A stretch of 64,000 nucleotides of DNA from Rhodobiaceae bacterium UBA7804 (GCA_002480495.1 DLCG01000008.1:413363-477362), one strand, 5' to 3'; numbered from the stretch's first letter, positions 43,418-52,617 are shown. Translations and numbers: made by a program. Notes: generated from the sequence alone by a model not told the origin.

Positions 43418-44560
43418 CTATTCCTTCCGTGCCGCGACGATCTCTTCGGGAGAGGGCGGCATCGTTTCCACATAGATGGAACGCGAGGGGAAGGCGAAGC
43501 CCGTTCCCGCACCCTCCACGATCTGCTTGATGCGGTAGGCGAGTGCTTCCTTCACGGCGAGCCACTCTCCCCAGACCGTTGTCCTGGTGAAGCAGTAGAC
43601 CATGATGTCGATGGAGGATGCGCCGAAGCTGTCGATCCTCACGAAGAGCGGCGCAAGCGGCGGCTGCACGAAATCGTCCGTCGTCTCTATGTAGCTGCGA
43701 ATGTCGTCCACGATCCGCTGGAGCTGCTCATGCGTGGTGCGATATTCGACGCCGATGATCCAGGAAATCCGGCGATAGGTCATGGCCGTGTAGTTGGTAA
43801 CCGCATTGTCCGAGAGATGCTGGTTCGGCACATAGACCGGCGCCTTGTCGAACTGACGGACCAGGGTCGAACGAAAACCTATCCTCTCGACATTGCCCTC
43901 CACCACACCGTCTACCTTGATCCAGTCGCCGAACCCGAAACGGCGTTCGATCAGGATCGACATGCCGCCGATCAGATTCTTGAAAAGGTCCTGCGCACCA
44001 AGCGCGACCGCGACGCCGAAAAGCCCGAGACCGGCGATGATCGGCGCGACCTGAATGCCCCATGTCTGGAGAATTGTCGCGATGGCAATAAGCACGATTG
44101 CCGTCTTTGCACCCGCGATGAGCCAGTCGAGGATTTCCGGCGTCAGAACCCGTTCAAGTTTCTTGATGCCCTGGCTGACAGGCCCCACGCAGTTGTAAAG
44201 CGCCCAGAAGATCGCAATGACGATGAGCGAGCGATTGAGGTTTTCCGTGATGAGGCCGGCCGTGTCGCCGAAATCCAGATATTCGGTCGCGAAGAAGAAT
44301 CCGAGCGCAAGAAAGAGAAAGCGCAAGGGGCTCTTGACCGCGTCACGAATATAATCGTCGAGCTTGGTTTCCGTGCGTTCCACCCAGCGGTCGGCGATGG
44401 CAAGCACGAAGCGCGTGAAGAGCCCGCGCAGCACGTAAAAGAAACCGAAGATTGCAACAGCGACCAGAATGTCGCCGATACTGTGGCCGAGAACGCCTGT
44501 CTGCCAGACATCCTTCACCAGTTCCCAGTAATCCTCGAAATTTCCGATCACGCCCTGCAT
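43418..44560 (-). CDS. MscS-type mechanosensitive ion channel
   Basis: 380 aa. Four to five hydrophobic segments, then the pore helix and beta domain PIIAGLGLFGVAVALGAQDLFKNLIGGMSILIERRFGFGDWI (about residues 165-210), where the Gly/Ala-rich helix is the MscS pore signature. Releases solutes upon hypo-osmotic shock. Full domain set of the YbdG-like small subfamily, no frame problem. Starts 17 bases after the release factor 3 stop. Confidence 0.93.
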   Translation of the reverse strand: MQGVIGNFEDYWELVKDVWQTGVLGHSIGDILVAVAIFGFFYVLRGLFTRFVLAIADRWVERTETKLDDYIRDAVKSPLRFLFLALGFFFATEYLDFGDTAGLITENLNRSLIVIAIFWALYNCVGPVSQGIKKLERVLTPEILDWLIAGAKTAIVLIAIATILQTWGIQVAPIIAGLGLFGVAVALGAQDLFKNLIGGMSILIERRFGFGDWIKVDGVVEGNVERIGFRSTLVRQFDKAPVYVPNQHLSDNAVTNYTAMTYRRISWIIGVEYRTTHEQLQRIVDDIRSYIETTDDFVQPPLAPLFVRIDSFGASSIDIMVYCFTRTTVWGEWLAVKEALAYRIKQIVEGAGTGFAFPSRSIYVETMPPSPEEIVAARKE

Positions 44561-44577
44561 ATATCAAGCCTGCTTGT

Positions 44578-46197
44578 TCAAGCCGCCACGGGTGCGCGTT
44601 CGCGCGTCGCCGAGAAACGTATCTTAGGCCATTTCTCCAGCGTATAGCCGAGCTCCCATGCACTCTTGCCCATGAAGACGGGCGCACCGTCGCGGTCCGT
44701 GGCCATGTTGCCGCGATGCGCCTCCACGAAGCGTTTGAGTTCCGCGGGATCTTCCGCGCTCACCCAGCGCGCCGTCTCGTAGGGTGCGGGTTCGAAATGA
44801 ACCTTGATGCCGTATTCGCTGTCGATGCGCGAGGCGAGCACTTCAAGCTGAAGTTGGCCGACCACGCCGACGATCCAGTTCGCGCCGATCTCCGGCTTGA
44901 AGACCTGGGTCACGCCTTCTTCCGCGAGGCTTTCGAGAGCACGGCGCATATGCTTCGCCTTCATCGGATCGTCGAGGCGCACGCGGCGCAGAATTTCCGG
45001 CGCGAAGTTCGGAATGCCGGTGAAGGTCAGGTCTTCGCTCTCGCTCAGCGTGTCGCCCACGCGGATCGTGCCGTGGTTCGGAATGCCGATGATGTCGCCC
45101 GCATAGGCATCGTCCAGCAATTCGCGGTCCTGCGCGAAAAAGAGGATCGGGTTGTGAACGCCGATGGTCTTGCCGCTACTTGAAAGCTTCAGCCTCATGC
45201 CCCGCTTGAAGCGGCCCGAGCAGACGCGCATGAAGGCGATGCGGTCGCGATGGTTCGCGTCCATGTTCGCCTGCACCTTGAAGACGAAGCCCGATACTTT
45301 CGGCTCCGTAGGCTCGACAAGGCGCGTCGCCGAAGGCTGCGGGCGCGGCGGCGGCGCGAAGCGCACCACGGCGTCGAGGAGTTCGCGCACGCCGAGCTTC
45401 CTGAGTGCGCTGCCGAAATAGATCGGCGTCATGTGTCCCGCCCGATAGGCCTCGATGTCGAATGACGCGCTTCCCTCGCGCGCGAGTTCCATTTCCTCGC
45501 GGAACCTCGCCAGTTCTTCCGCGCCCGCATATTCGGCGATCTTGTCGCCGTCGAGGCTCGGCGGCTCTTCGTCCGCATGTTCGCTGCCCGGCTTCGCATA
45601 AGGAATGAAGCGGTTGTTCTCCGGGTCGAAGATGCCGCGCAGCAGCCCGCCCATGCCGGCCGGCCAGATCATCGGCACCGTGTCGAGCGCAAGCTTCGAG
45701 GCGATCTCGTCCATCAGCTCGAAGGGGTCCTGACCTTCGCGGTCGATCTTGTTGATGAAGGTGATGATCGGCACGTCGCGCAGGCGGCAGACTTCGAAAA
45801 GCTTCAGTGTCTGCGCCTCGATGCCCTTGGCCGCGTCGATCACCATGATGGCACTGTCGGCCGCCGTCAGCGTGCGATAGGTGTCCTCGCTGAAGTCCTC
45901 ATGGCCCGGCGTGTCGAGCAGGTTGCAGATCACGCCCTTGTATTCGAAAGTCATCACCGCCGAGGTCACCGAGATGCCGCGGTCCTGCTCGATCTTCATC
46001 CAGTCGGAGCGCGCCCGCCGGTTGTCGCCGCGCGCCTTCACCTGACCGGCAAGGCGGATCGCCCCGCCCTTCAGAAGCAGGTTTTCGGTCAGCGTCGTCT
46101 TGCCGGCGTCGGGGTGGGAGATGATGGCGAAGGTCCGGCGGTGCTGGACCTCCGATTCCACATCGCCCGGCCGGGCGGCGGTTTCGGTCGAACTCAC
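44578..46197 (-). CDS. prfC: peptide chain release factor 3
   Basis: 539 aa GTPase that removes RF1/RF2 from the ribosome after termination. G motifs: SHPDAGKTTLTE (G1), DRGISVTSA (G2), DTPGHEDFSEDTYRTL (G3) and FINKIDREG (G4). Then the RF3-specific C-terminal half with GLRPLDVMEYG-type segments (here SEDLTFTGIPNFAPEILRRVRL and GVTQVFKPEIGANWIVGVVGQLQLEVLASRIDSEYGIK). Full length for the family. Confidence 0.96.
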   Translation of the reverse strand: MSSTETAARPGDVESEVQHRRTFAIISHPDAGKTTLTENLLLKGGAIRLAGQVKARGDNRRARSDWMKIEQDRGISVTSAVMTFEYKGVICNLLDTPGHEDFSEDTYRTLTAADSAIMVIDAAKGIEAQTLKLFEVCRLRDVPIITFINKIDREGQDPFELMDEIASKLALDTVPMIWPAGMGGLLRGIFDPENNRFIPYAKPGSEHADEEPPSLDGDKIAEYAGAEELARFREEMELAREGSASFDIEAYRAGHMTPIYFGSALRKLGVRELLDAVVRFAPPPRPQPSATRLVEPTEPKVSGFVFKVQANMDANHRDRIAFMRVCSGRFKRGMRLKLSSSGKTIGVHNPILFFAQDRELLDDAYAGDIIGIPNHGTIRVGDTLSESEDLTFTGIPNFAPEILRRVRLDDPMKAKHMRRALESLAEEGVTQVFKPEIGANWIVGVVGQLQLEVLASRIDSEYGIKVHFEPAPYETARWVSAEDPAELKRFVEAHRGNMATDRDGAPVFMGKSAWELGYTLEKWPKIRFSATRERAPVAA

Positions 46198-46282
46198 TTG
46201 GAACTCCTCAGGAATTTGCGGCGGACACTAGCCGATAGCCGGAATTTGCGCCACCCGCTATGAGCGCAGGACCGCAGGCCAG

Positions 46283-46993
46283 CTATGCACTCAGTTCGTA
46301 CAGGCCCGCCGCCATCAACAGCATACCGCCAAGAAGCGCCAACCCACGCGACAGCAGGTCAAGCGGTGCTCCGTAGCGGGCAAGAAGCGCCTTGACGCCT
46401 GTCCGGCCTGTAATGGCCAGTGATGCAACTGCAGCCAGCGTCGTCGCGATCCCGGCGAACATCGCGGCCGCAAAGGCCAGCCCCGCCAGCGGAATGCCCT
46501 TCGCGCTCGCCATCACCATGACGAACAAGGTCAGAGGGCACGGAACGAGACCCGCAAGAAATCCGAAGGCGGTGCCTTCGTGGCGGGGATGAACAGGCAG
46601 TCCCCTCACGGCCTGAACGGCTATCCAGAGACCGATGAGCACGAGCGCTCCCCGGCTCACCCACTCGGCGACAGGCAAACTCCCGGCATCGGTCATTCCT
46701 CGTGACAGCAATCCGGTCGCAAACAGCGCGATGAGTATGGCGGAAAGCACATGCATCGCAGACAGCACCATCGAGACGCTCAGCCCCCGTATCAATGAGA
46801 GCTCCGAGCCGACGAGATAAGTCGCGAGCAGCGTTTTGCTGTGGCCAGGCGTCAGCGCATGGATCATGCCGAAGAGCATGCCGAGTGGGAGAATCGCCGC
46901 AAAGGCTGCCCAGTCGCTGCCCGCGGCGAACGCCAGAAGATGGTCGCGCACCGACTGGTGGATCCAGCCCTGTGTCCGGCTCAACCAGTCCAT
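46283..46993 (-). CDS. NicO-family nickel/cobalt transporter
   Basis: 236 aa from the ATG at 46993 (TGATG overlap with the MFS stop). NicO signature FGMIHALTPGHSKTLLATYLVGS near residues 40-62, with the two His residues of the HxxxPGH pattern, and later GLVPCPLTLFVMVMASAKG. Six hydrophobic segments. Moves Ni or Co across the inner membrane, usually outward in RcnA-like members. Cotranscribed with the His-tailed MFS protein upstream, which supports a metal efflux unit. Confidence 0.87.
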   Translation of the reverse strand: MDWLSRTQGWIHQSVRDHLLAFAAGSDWAAFAAILPLGMLFGMIHALTPGHSKTLLATYLVGSELSLIRGLSVSMVLSAMHVLSAILIALFATGLLSRGMTDAGSLPVAEWVSRGALVLIGLWIAVQAVRGLPVHPRHEGTAFGFLAGLVPCPLTLFVMVMASAKGIPLAGLAFAAAMFAGIATTLAAVASLAITGRTGVKALLARYGAPLDLLSRGLALLGGMLLMAAGLYELSA

Positions 46994-48333
46994 CACCCTG
47001 ACACCGCCGGCCAGCGGCGGTGAAGATCGTCGATCACATATGCATGCGCATGAACCGGCCCCCGGCCGGCATCCTTCAAATGCGGATGATTTGGAGGAAG
47101 CTCCGGATGCTGGTGCGGAACGACGTCACGATCGTCACTCGGCCAGAGCAGAATGGCGGCAAGCGCACCGGTGAACGCGACTGCCCCAAGCGCGGCGAGT
47201 GTTACCGGCATGCCTGCCGTAGCGCCGAGCCAGCCGGCCAGAGGATAGGTGACGAGCCAGCAAGCATGGGAGAGGGCAAACTGCGCCGAAAAGAGCGCGG
47301 GCCTGTCTTCCTCGTGGGCCGAGCGCCGGAGCAGCCTTCCCGTCGGAACCTGCATTGCCGAGTAGAAGATGCCCCCAAGTCCCCAGACCAGAAGCATGAC
47401 GCTCCACAAGTGCGGTCCTTCGCCTATCCAGAGAACGGCGCCCAGCCCGCATAGCAGAAAGGCAACCGCTACCGCCGAAACGGTCATCACGGAGCGGTCG
47501 CCGAGGGCGTCCAGCACGCGCGGCAATGCGAGGGCCGCGAGCATCGACCCGCCGCCGAAAACGGCAAGCGCTATGGCGACGTCGGCTTCGCCGAGGCCGA
47601 ACGTCGTGCGCGCCAGCACGACCGTGTTCACGATGATCATGGCGCCGGCGGCAGCAACGGCAAGATTGAGCGCGAGCAGCCCTCGAAGCCGAGGCGTCGC
47701 GAGATAGATGCGAGAGCCGCGCGTTATCCGTCCCAGAGCCGTCTCGGTCGCGGCTGCAGAAACCTTCGCCGGAAGAACGACGCAAAGGACGAGCGCCGCC
47801 GACGCGAGAAAACCGAAGACCGTCCCGGCGAACAGCCAGTGATATCCGACAAGCGCCACCAGCGCCGCCGCCAGCATGGGGCTCAGCAGATTTTCGAGAT
47901 CGTATGCGATGCGCGAAAGCGACAGGGCGTTCGTGTAGTCCCGTTCGCGGGTAAGGATGTCGGGAATGGTTGCCTGAAAAGTCGGCGTGAAGGCAGCCGA
48001 CGCGGATTGCAGCAGCGCGATCAGCACATAGATCTGCCAGACCTGATCGACGAAGGGCAGCGCCACGGCGACCGCCGCACGGACGAGATCGAGGGACACG
48101 AGAAAAACCCGTCTGGGAACGAGATTCGCCACACCGCCTGCCAGAAGCCCGACCACGACATAGGCCACCATCTTGATGGCCAGGGCCGTTCCCAGCACCG
48201 CCCCGGCATTCTCGCCCGCAAGGTCATAGGCAAGAAGAGCCAGCGCGACGGTCATGAGGCCCGTGCCCACGAGAGCCACGACCTGAGCCGTGAAAAGACG
48301 ACGGTACGTGACGTTTGTCAGGACACTAAGCAT
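46993..48333 (-). CDS. MFS transporter with His-rich tail (NreB-like nickel efflux candidate)
   Basis: 446 aa. Twelve hydrophobic segments of the drug/proton antiporter type (start LTNVTYRRLFTAQVVALVGTGLMTVALALLAYDLAG). The last ~45 residues are a soluble, His-rich tail (VPHQHPELPPNHPHL, PVHAHAYVIDDLHRRWP), like the His-rich C-terminus of NreB nickel exporters. A NicO gene overlaps its stop. Metal specificity (Ni, Co, or both) is inferred. Confidence 0.85.
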   Translation of the reverse strand: MLSVLTNVTYRRLFTAQVVALVGTGLMTVALALLAYDLAGENAGAVLGTALAIKMVAYVVVGLLAGGVANLVPRRVFLVSLDLVRAAVAVALPFVDQVWQIYVLIALLQSASAAFTPTFQATIPDILTRERDYTNALSLSRIAYDLENLLSPMLAAALVALVGYHWLFAGTVFGFLASAALVLCVVLPAKVSAAATETALGRITRGSRIYLATPRLRGLLALNLAVAAAGAMIIVNTVVLARTTFGLGEADVAIALAVFGGGSMLAALALPRVLDALGDRSVMTVSAVAVAFLLCGLGAVLWIGEGPHLWSVMLLVWGLGGIFYSAMQVPTGRLLRRSAHEEDRPALFSAQFALSHACWLVTYPLAGWLGATAGMPVTLAALGAVAFTGALAAILLWPSDDRDVVPHQHPELPPNHPHLKDAGRGPVHAHAYVIDDLHRRWPAVSG

Positions 48334-48376
48334 GGAGTCGCCCGGTTATCGATGGACAGCGAATGCATCACCCGTT

Positions 48377-48483
48377 GCGCTTCATTGTAAAATCTTTGCG
48401 GCCCCTATTCTATCTTCGCTCCGTCCTGTGCCCACAGTCTGCGCCGCCCGCGACAAAAAGGCACGTCCTCGACAATGAAGCGC
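48377..48483. repeat. long-range 12-bp inverted repeat in a divergent intergenic region
   Basis: GCGCTTCATTGT at 48377-48388 and its exact complement ACAATGAAGCGC at 48472-48483, 83 bases apart, between the divergent MFS gene and a small plus-strand gene. Could be paired operator half-sites for one regulator or the stem of a structured RNA. Confidence 0.55.
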
Positions 48484-48559
48484 GACAAACTGGCCAATGC
48501 TTGGCAGCCGCGCCCCATGCGACCATGTACCATTCGCTATTCATGAACGAGACAGACAA

Positions 48560-48778
48560 ATGACCACTGCACGCGACATCATCGAGCCTCATATCGAGGC
48601 GGCGCTCGCCGAGGCGGCGGAAAAGAAGATTTCTTCCGACGCCATGGCCCGCATCATGTTCGAAAAGGTGCTGCATATCTGGCGCGACGTCCGCGCCCCG
48701 GAAGACATCAAGGCGGAACTCATGGAAGCCGCCGATCATCTCGATCCGGACGAAGACTTCATGTTCATGCGGCCGTGA
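48560..48778 (+). CDS. small conserved acidic protein, unknown
   Basis: 72 aa from the ATG at 48560 (MTTARDIIEPHIEAALAEAAEKKI). Helical and acidic, ending PDEDFMFMRP. No family recognised. The 3' end is the first unit of a tandem 29-base repeat; the stop codon lies in unit one. Divergent from the MFS transporter; the region between contains a 12-bp inverted repeat. Probably a real small gene given its length and acidic composition. Confidence 0.7.
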   Translation: MTTARDIIEPHIEAALAEAAEKKISSDAMARIMFEKVLHIWRDVRAPEDIKAELMEAADHLDPDEDFMFMRP

Positions 48779-48849
48779 ACGGCCTCGGGATGTTCATGCG
48801 GCCGTGAACGGGGTCGGGATGTTCATGCGGCCGTGAACGGGGTCGGGTT
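48763..48849. repeat. tandem repeat, three units of 29 bp
   Basis: Units at 48763-48791, 48792-48820 and 48821-48849 all begin GTTCATGCGGCCGTGAAC and end around TCGGGAT/TCGGGTT. Unit one is the 3' end of the preceding small gene, including its stop; units two and three are copies outside the frame. Each unit has the internal symmetry GTTCA...TGAAC. Confidence 0.95.
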
Positions 48850-48858
48850 GGTGGCCGT

Positions 48859-49191
48859 CTAGCCCACCTTCTCCTGCAGAAAGTGGCGGCCCGCCCGGTC
48901 CTCGATCTCGACCACCCAGATGTCCGGGTCGAAGCTGCGCTGCTTCTCTATATAAGCGTCCGTGTCGGCTTCCGGCTGGCGGCCCTTCGAGAGCCAGATC
49001 AGCGCCCCGTCCCCATCCCGCGCCGGGCTGAAGACTTCCGCCTCCCCATCGAGCGTGCTCACCTTCACCAGCACTGTTCCCGAGGTCGCATCGCCACGCC
49101 GCACGACCATTGCCGCCGCACCGCCCGTCTCCGCGCGGCGGATCAGCGCCTTCACCCATATCTCGGCCTTCAGCCTCGGCACCGCGTCCAT
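48859..49191 (-). CDS. DUF1491 family protein
   Basis: 110 aa from MDAVPRLKAEIWVKALIRRAETGGAAAMVVRRGDATSGTVLVKV, the DUF1491 core. Small, acidic-basic mixed protein; C-terminal DPDIWVVEIEDRAGRHFLQEKVG. Widespread in Alphaproteobacteria and without known function. Its stop is 9 bases beyond the tandem repeat that ends the previous gene. Confidence 0.92.
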   Translation of the reverse strand: MDAVPRLKAEIWVKALIRRAETGGAAAMVVRRGDATSGTVLVKVSTLDGEAEVFSPARDGDGALIWLSKGRQPEADTDAYIEKQRSFDPDIWVVEIEDRAGRHFLQEKVG

Positions 49192-49410
49192 TGTCGTTTC
49201 TATGGTCCCTGTATTCGTTTGTCGCCGTAACTCCCGGTAAATGGGCCCTTTTTGGCCCTCGGGATTCATCCTTAACGCGTTTCCCGTTTGCGGCAGGCTC
49301 CATGCGGGATTAGACTCATCAACACTTCATTAAGTACGACAAATTGCCGGGCGCAAGAAACCGGCCGATCGGGAAAGCGCATTGTCTTCTTTGGGGGCAG
49401 CGGGGTTGCC

Positions 49411-50511
49411 ATGAGGGGTAAGAACTTGGCTCTGAATTTCCGGAACAGCATTCGCCTTGCCGGCCTTTCCTTTTCCGCCGCACTTCTGATCTCGGGCTGC
49501 ACGGTTGTCGAAGGCGGCTCCGCCTCCTCCGCCCAGCCCGCGAAGGACAAGACCGAATTGTCGGCGAGCGAGGCCGTCATTCTCGCCAATCGGGCGATCT
49601 CGGCCGAGCATCCGTTGACCGTCGCTTCATCGGGCATTCCGATCCCGCTTCCCGCGCCGCGCCGCGCGAGCCCGGTGCAGGTCGCCTCGATCGACCCCTC
49701 CGCAGGCGTATCCGCGCTCGCTTCGCGTCCGGCCATGCAGGATTTCGCGGGTGTCTATGTTGGTTACGGTTCGGCCGTCGCCGCGGCCGACGCCAACAAG
49801 CTTCGCACGCCGGGCGATGTCCGCCGCGCGCTTGCCGCGCTCCGCTTTGACCAGCCGGATGCGCTCGCCGAAGGCTGGTATGCCACTAGAGCGATGATCG
49901 CAGCCGAAGATCCCCTCTTCGCCCAGGGCGTCCGCGCCGAGGTTCGCTCCCGCGGCAAGACCGCCGTCCTCGAGGCGCTTTCGACCGACGAGAACTACAT
50001 CATGCAGCTGCCGGGCGTGAGTTCTGCCTCCGCCGCCGTCGCGGTGTCGATCCGCAACGAGCATGAGCGCATCAAGGGTCTCGCCGACCGCTTCATCGAC
50101 ACGGCCTACAAGTTCCAGAAGCAGAAATGGGGCATGTCTGAGCCGATGCCCGGCATGAGCGTCACGAAGACGGCCGCCCACGACGAAGAAGAAGGCCTCG
50201 CCGACAAGGCGCGTGCCGTTCTCGCGGCCCTCTCGCCCGTTTCCGCCGCCCAGGCCTATTCGCCCAGCGTCATGAACCGCATCCTGACCCTCGGCGCCTA
50301 TCAGGTGATCGAAGGATCGATGGAAAAGGGTCTCGGCGAAGCCCGGACCACGACAGGGCGCTGCCTCAACTGGGCGCGCCTCAACCTCGCCCAGTGCATC
50401 GCCGCCGCTCACTTCCCCTCCGAGGAAGCCTATTGCACCGGCAAGCATGCGCTGGCCGAAGTCGGCAATTGCTGGGCGGAAGCGGTGCCCTCCTCCACGC
50501 TCGCCAACTGA
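49411..50511 (+). CDS. putative lipoprotein, unknown
   Basis: 366 aa from MRGKNLALNF. Signal peptide with lipobox LLISGCTV. Contains a long low-complexity segment and several helices (GVYVGYGSAVAAADANKLRTPGDVRRALAALRFDQPDALAEGWYATRAMIAAEDPLF). Four Cys near the end (TTGRCLNWARLNLAQCIAA, EEAYCTGKHALAEVGNCW) could form disulfides. Anchored in the outer membrane or facing the periplasm. No family I can name. Followed by a terminator. Confidence 0.8.
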   Translation: MRGKNLALNFRNSIRLAGLSFSAALLISGCTVVEGGSASSAQPAKDKTELSASEAVILANRAISAEHPLTVASSGIPIPLPAPRRASPVQVASIDPSAGVSALASRPAMQDFAGVYVGYGSAVAAADANKLRTPGDVRRALAALRFDQPDALAEGWYATRAMIAAEDPLFAQGVRAEVRSRGKTAVLEALSTDENYIMQLPGVSSASAAVAVSIRNEHERIKGLADRFIDTAYKFQKQKWGMSEPMPGMSVTKTAAHDEEEGLADKARAVLAALSPVSAAQAYSPSVMNRILTLGAYQVIEGSMEKGLGEARTTTGRCLNWARLNLAQCIAAAHFPSEEAYCTGKHALAEVGNCWAEAVPSSTLAN

Positions 50512-50578
50512 GCGCGAGGCCGCGGCGGACCGAAACCGGCCGTAACAATTTGAATTGAATGCCGCGGGCATTTGAGTG

Positions 50579-50612
50579 AAATGCGTCTCAAATTTGAGGC
50601 GCATTTTTCTTT
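50579..50612 (+). terminator. intrinsic terminator after the lipoprotein gene
   Basis: AAATGCGTCTCAAA pairs with TTTGAGGCGCATTT (one wobble pair), followed by further T and TTCTTTG. The stop codon of the lipoprotein gene is 68 bases upstream. Bases 50613-50795 are AT-rich, with no gene seen; a start region for the next gene. Confidence 0.85.
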
Positions 50613-50795
50613 GTTTTTATTACATTTAAAATATAAATACTTGTATTTTCTAGTATCCAAATCAACCATCGCAGTCTTTCATCAAATCAAACCCCATTTC
50701 TACTTGCATTTTATCTATCCGATTAACTGCGCGGCAGTGCGCGACGACTAGCCTCCCCTCAAGCAAGCGAACAACCGCCGGGAAAGGACCGTCGC

Positions 50796-51200
50796 ATGTC
50801 GTTTATTCTGAGAGCCGCGTTCTGGCTGACCGTGCTGGCTTTCCTGCTGCCGGCCGCCGGATATGAAACCACTCCCCAGCCCGCCGGCATGGACGGCTTC
50901 TCCAACGCCGCCTATGTGAGCGACGCCGCCGCCTCCGAGGAAATCGGCGCAGGCGAGGCCCTTACCCTTGCCGCCCGCTCCGCGCAGGACGTGATGGGCT
51001 TCTGCGACCGGAACCCGGACATCTGCGACAAGGGGCATGCCATTGTCGGCCATGTCGCCCGCCAGACCGCCTATTATGGCGGCATGGCGCTCACCTGGCT
51101 GACCGACAAGGCCAGGGAGCATCAAAAGGATCTCGCGGCAGGCGCGCCGCCCGCCCTTTCGCGCCCCGCGACCGAAGACGACTATATGACAGGTGCCTGA
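50796..51200 (+). CDS. DUF5330-like small exported protein
   Basis: 134 aa. N-terminal signal/anchor (FILRAAFWLTVLAFLLPAAG) then ALTLAARSAQDVMGFCDRNPDICDKGHAIVGHVARQTAYYGG, similar to the DUF5330 pattern with Cys pair C-x7-C (CDRNPDIC). Small periplasmic or membrane-anchored protein of unknown role. GGAAAGGA about 8 bases upstream supports the ATG. Separate unit from the SufE gene 203 bases downstream. Confidence 0.8.
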   Translation: MSFILRAAFWLTVLAFLLPAAGYETTPQPAGMDGFSNAAYVSDAAASEEIGAGEALTLAARSAQDVMGFCDRNPDICDKGHAIVGHVARQTAYYGGMALTWLTDKAREHQKDLAAGAPPALSRPATEDDYMTGA

Positions 51201-51403
51201 TCTCACCCACCGGAGCCCCTGTCGGTTCCCGGCACTCTTCCTAGGGTGTGCCGGCAGCCCGAGCGCCCCGCGGCCACCTCCAGGCCTGCGGGGCGCTTGT
51301 CCTTTCAGGTCTCGTTCGCTATCTCCTGAGCAGAGAACCGGGTCGCTACCCGCCCGAATTTGCACTGGCCGGAGCACATCCGGCCGGAAACCGAAAGCAA
51401 GGC

Positions 51404-51835
51404 ATGAGCATTCAGGATCTCGTGGACGATTTCGAATTCCTCGACGAATGGGAGGATCGCTATCGCTATGTGATCGAACTCGGAAAGGAACTCGAGCCGC
51501 TCAGCGAGGCCGAGCACTCGCCCGCGAACAAGGTCGAGGGCTGCGTCAGCCAGGTCTGGCTGGTAAGCGAGCTGCACAAGGATTCCTCCGGCGCGACGAC
51601 CGTCCATTTTCGCGGCGACAGCGACGCCCATATCGTGCGCGGTCTCGTCGCCATCCTCATGCGGCTTTATTCCGGCAAGACGCCGGATGAAATCCTCGCC
51701 ATCGACGCCCGCGCCGTCTTCGCCTCGCTCGGCCTCAACGAGCATCTCACGCCGCAGCGCTCGAACGGTCTTTATTCCATGGTCGCACGCATCCAGGCGG
51801 ATGCGAAATCCGCCGCCGAGGCCGCGTCGGCCTAG
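51404..51835 (+). CDS. sufE: SufE family Fe-S cluster sulfur acceptor
   Basis: 143 aa, start MSIQDLVDDFEFLDEWEDRYRYVIELGKELEPLSEAE. Sulfur acceptor that stimulates the cysteine desulfurase SufS. Active Cys in the loop NKVEGCVSQVWL (about residue 49). Length is normal (135-150 aa). The suf operon itself is not in this window. Its stop overlaps the DUF6456 stop region on the opposite strand by 4 bases. Confidence 0.95.
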   Translation: MSIQDLVDDFEFLDEWEDRYRYVIELGKELEPLSEAEHSPANKVEGCVSQVWLVSELHKDSSGATTVHFRGDSDAHIVRGLVAILMRLYSGKTPDEILAIDARAVFASLGLNEHLTPQRSNGLYSMVARIQADAKSAAEAASA

Positions 51836-52617
51836 CCGCTCTTCTCCTTCTCCATGCCGTAATGGCCGGCAAGCCGGTCGAGCGCGATCTGCAGGACGAG
51901 CTTTCCCGACCGTTTCGGCCAGCCGAAGCCTCGCTCCGCCGCCTCCAGTCCTTCGAGGTGGCAGCAGACGCTCAGCAATATGTCGCCAAGCTTCGGCCCC
52001 GCCGCCTCGATGGCGCGGGCCACGCGCTCGCGGGCGGCAAGCGCATGAGTGGCGATTTCCGCCGGATCGCGAGCCGGTCCGCGCCGCGCCCCGCTTCTTC
52101 CGCCCATGGCCGTCCAGTCTGCCGTCACGCGCGGTGTCATCTGGCCGAGCGTGAAATCGCGGCGCAGTCTCTCGCCCGCCTCGAATTGCGTTTCGCTCAG
52201 GAGCGGCTTTCCGTCCGCGCCCTTGCGGCGGCGCAGCCAGCCGAGCGGCGTCTCCCCTTCATTCACCGCAAGCGTTATCTCGCCTTCCCCGGTTCTGAAG
52301 CGCCGCTCACCGCCGAGCTGGTGCTGCGCGCGAAAGGGCTCCGCCTCCGCCGTCAGCCTGCGGTAGAGCGCGCGGCCCGCATCGCTTGCGCGCCAGCGCG
52401 TCTCCGGCGCGCCCTCCACGCGCTCCACGAGATCGCGCGCCTCGCATTCTGCCCAGAAGCGCGCCTCCATCGTGGCGATCGGGTGTTTTCCCTTTTCCTG
52501 AAAAAGCCCCATCCGCCCGTCCTGTACCGGCGCCGCATGGATGCCGGGCTCCACGAAGCGGCGGAAGAAGCGCCGCACCTCCCGTTCGAACTGCCGCTCG
52601 CCGCCCCTTCCCTTCAT
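51832..52617 (-). CDS. DUF6456 domain protein
   Basis: 261 aa. DUF6456 core in the C-terminal half: NEGETPLGWLRRRKGADGKPLLSETQFEAGERLRRDFTLGQMTPRVTADW and LGDILLSVCCHLEGLEAAERGFGWPKRSGKLVLQIALDRLAGHYG, the latter looking like a helix-turn-helix. DNA-binding or regulatory role suspected. Adjacent to a DnaA-domain-IV-like gene whose stop overlaps its start; together they form a pair common in this lineage. Confidence 0.9.
   Translation of the reverse strand: MKGRGGERQFEREVRRFFRRFVEPGIHAAPVQDGRMGLFQEKGKHPIATMEARFWAECEARDLVERVEGAPETRWRASDAGRALYRRLTAEAEPFRAQHQLGGERRFRTGEGEITLAVNEGETPLGWLRRRKGADGKPLLSETQFEAGERLRRDFTLGQMTPRVTADWTAMGGRSGARRGPARDPAEIATHALAARERVARAIEAAGPKLGDILLSVCCHLEGLEAAERGFGWPKRSGKLVLQIALDRLAGHYGMEKEKSG

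Noticed and set aside
48763..48849. CRISPR-like array
   Set aside because: Repeat units abut without spacers and no cas gene is near; a simple tandem duplication.
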